This document shows positions 63,060-64,000 of a DNA stretch of 64,000 nt, one piece after another. The notes under the pieces are model-generated. The model was not told where the DNA came from. It did not search any database and saw nothing but the letters and a program-made list of their open reading frames with translations. Made by a program: the position numbers and the translations under genes. Each line of letters opens with the position of its first letter. Within the stretch, counting starts at the first letter, position 1. This DNA comes from Costertonia aggregata (lineage in GTDB: Bacteria > Bacteroidota > Bacteroidia > Flavobacteriales > Flavobacteriaceae): assembly GCF_013402795.1 (NCBI RefSeq), contig NZ_CP058595.1, forward strand, positions 2,203,848 to 2,267,847, in the 5' to 3' direction.

Positions 63060-64000
63060 CTATATATATTGATTTATAATGTTCTCAAATAGTTCCTGTT
63101 TGCCGCTTTGCAGTTCTAGCTCGCCATTTTCCTTTGCGATGTTATACAGGTCGTTGAAATTTAATTTGCCCTTTTCAAAATCTTTCCCTTTTCCTGAATC
63201 AAAGGAGCTATACCTTTGGGCACGTAATGTTTCATAGGCCGATGAGGATATGATTTTATCCGCAGTCAATAAAGCTCTTGCAAAAACATCGGCACCGCCG
63301 ATATGGGCATGAAAAACATCTTCCAAATCCGTAGAGTTTCTTCTTATTTTTGCGTCAAAATTAATACCGCCTCCTTGCAGTCCGCCTGCTTTCAGAAAAA
63401 TCAACATGGCTTCGGTCACTTCCAGGATATTGTTTGGAAACTGGTCTGTATCCCAACCGTTTTGATAATCGCCCCTATTGGCATCTACACTTCCTAGCAT
63501 GCCATGGGCGGCGGCAATCTCCAGTTCATGTTGCATGGTGTGGCTGGCCAAGGTAGCATGGTTGACCTCTATATTCAATTTGAAATCATCCTGTAGCCCA
63601 TATTGGTGTAAAAACCCGATTACCGTGGCGCAATCAAAATCATATTGGTGTTTCATGGGTTCCATGGGTTTGGGTTCAATAAAAAAATTACCTTTGAACC
63701 CTTGGCTTCTTGCATAATCACGGGCCATTCCCAAAAATTGTCCCATATGATCCAATTCACGTTTCATATCGGTATTCAAGAGAGACATGTAACCTTCCCT
63801 GCCTCCCCAGAACACATAATTTTCCCCGTCAAGTTCCATAGTGGCATCAAGCGCAAGTTTTATTTGTCCGCCAGCCCTTGCCAAAACATTAAAGTCCGGA
63901 TTTGTGGAGGCTCCGTTCATGTATCTAGGATGGGAAAAACAGTTGGCCGTACCCCATAATAGTTTAACACCACTTTCTTTCTTTTTCTCTTTTATAAAAT
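63060..64000 (-). CDS. xylA: Xylose isomerase, C-terminal part (start beyond window)
   Basis: The leftward frame is open from the window edge to the TAG at 63060, giving 312 residues of XylA; the ATG at 63920 is internal. Upstream of it the frame continues [20 protein letters not shown], a family motif. The metal and substrate residues are present: [46 protein letters not shown] and the [15 protein letters not shown] stretch. XylA converts D-xylose to D-xylulose in the cytoplasm. Its N-terminal ~120 residues and any xylulokinase gene lie outside the window. Confidence 0.97.
   Translation of the reverse strand, partial: FIKEKKKESGVKLLWGTANCFSHPRYMNGASTNPDFNVLARAGGQIKLALDATMELDGENYVFWGGREGYMSLLNTDMKRELDHMGQFLGMARDYARSQGFKGNFFIEPKPMEPMKHQYDFDCATVIGFLHQYGLQDDFKLNIEVNHATLASHTMQHELEIAAAHGMLGSVDANRGDYQNGWDTDQFPNNILEVTEAMLIFLKAGGLQGGGINFDAKIRRNSTDLEDVFHAHIGGADVFARALLTADKIISSSAYETLRAQRYSSFDSGKGKDFEKGKLNFNDLYNIAKENGELELQSGKQELFENIINQYI

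Noticed and set aside
63303-63959. Rightward open frames opposite xylA
   Set aside because: They are shadows of the strongly conserved xylose isomerase frame.

Overview
The window looks like chromosomal DNA of a marine-type member of the Bacteroidota, most likely a Flavobacteriaceae. The basis is: a type IX secretion sorting domain, TonB-dependent receptor and VCBS/ASPIC-UnbV lipoproteins; the Bacteroidota-type -7 element TAnnTTTG in front of several genes; almost no Shine-Dalgarno sequences; moderately AT-rich DNA; and intergenic repeats of flavobacterial appearance. No rRNA, tRNA, CRISPR array, integrase or insertion sequence was seen.

Layout. 1-2.2 kb: the start of a TonB-dependent receptor (leftward, cut by the window edge) faces a PhoB/PhoR-like two-component system across a region with an 11-bp-periodic operator-like array. 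2.3-4.1 kb: trmB, a LysE-type exporter and an alkyltransferase-like protein. 4.1-6.8 kb: an NtrB/NtrC-like pair, leftward. It is divergent from a 16-kb rightward efflux operon (7.0-23.6 kb): TolC-like channel, HlyD/MacA-like adaptor, MacB/LolD-type ATPase, five paralogous FtsX-type permeases in tandem, and a second ATPase. Sigma-54-like promoter elements and a candidate activator site in the divergent region suggest that the NtrC-like regulator controls the efflux operon.

23.8-29.3 kb: an Fe-S/redox block (Mrp, NifU-like, FAD reductase, ferredoxin) interrupted by a frameshifted four-helix-bundle gene, then a small membrane protein, a 20-unit heptamer repeat and an ABC exporter. 29.4-34.4 kb: a leftward pair of secreted beta-helix proteins, one with a G8 domain and a T9SS signal. 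34.5-38 kb: an Ntn-hydrolase acylase and two envelope proteins of unknown function. 38.2-41.2 kb: a probable D-hydroxy-amino-acid operon (GntP-type permease, RidA, D-threonine aldolase-like enzyme). 41.6-43.2 kb: a 50-residue Pmp3-type membrane protein, a PepSY-like protein and a metallophosphoesterase.

43.3-50.7 kb: a GAF protein, an HD-domain protein fused to a Pycsar-effector-like membrane domain (no cyclase nearby), and a very large phosphoesterase/kinase-like/outer-membrane-barrel fusion. 50.7-62.9 kb: a compact leftward five-gene operon of three ~1100-residue VCBS/ASPIC-UnbV lipoproteins, a vanadium-haloperoxidase/PAP2-like lipoprotein and a GyrI-like anchored protein. The window ends inside xylA.

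The best candidates for undescribed biology are the haloperoxidase/triple-VCBS operon, the orphan HD-Pycsar-like protein, the phosphoesterase-kinase-barrel fusion, the G8 beta-helix pair, and the five-permease efflux operon with its sigma-54 control region.
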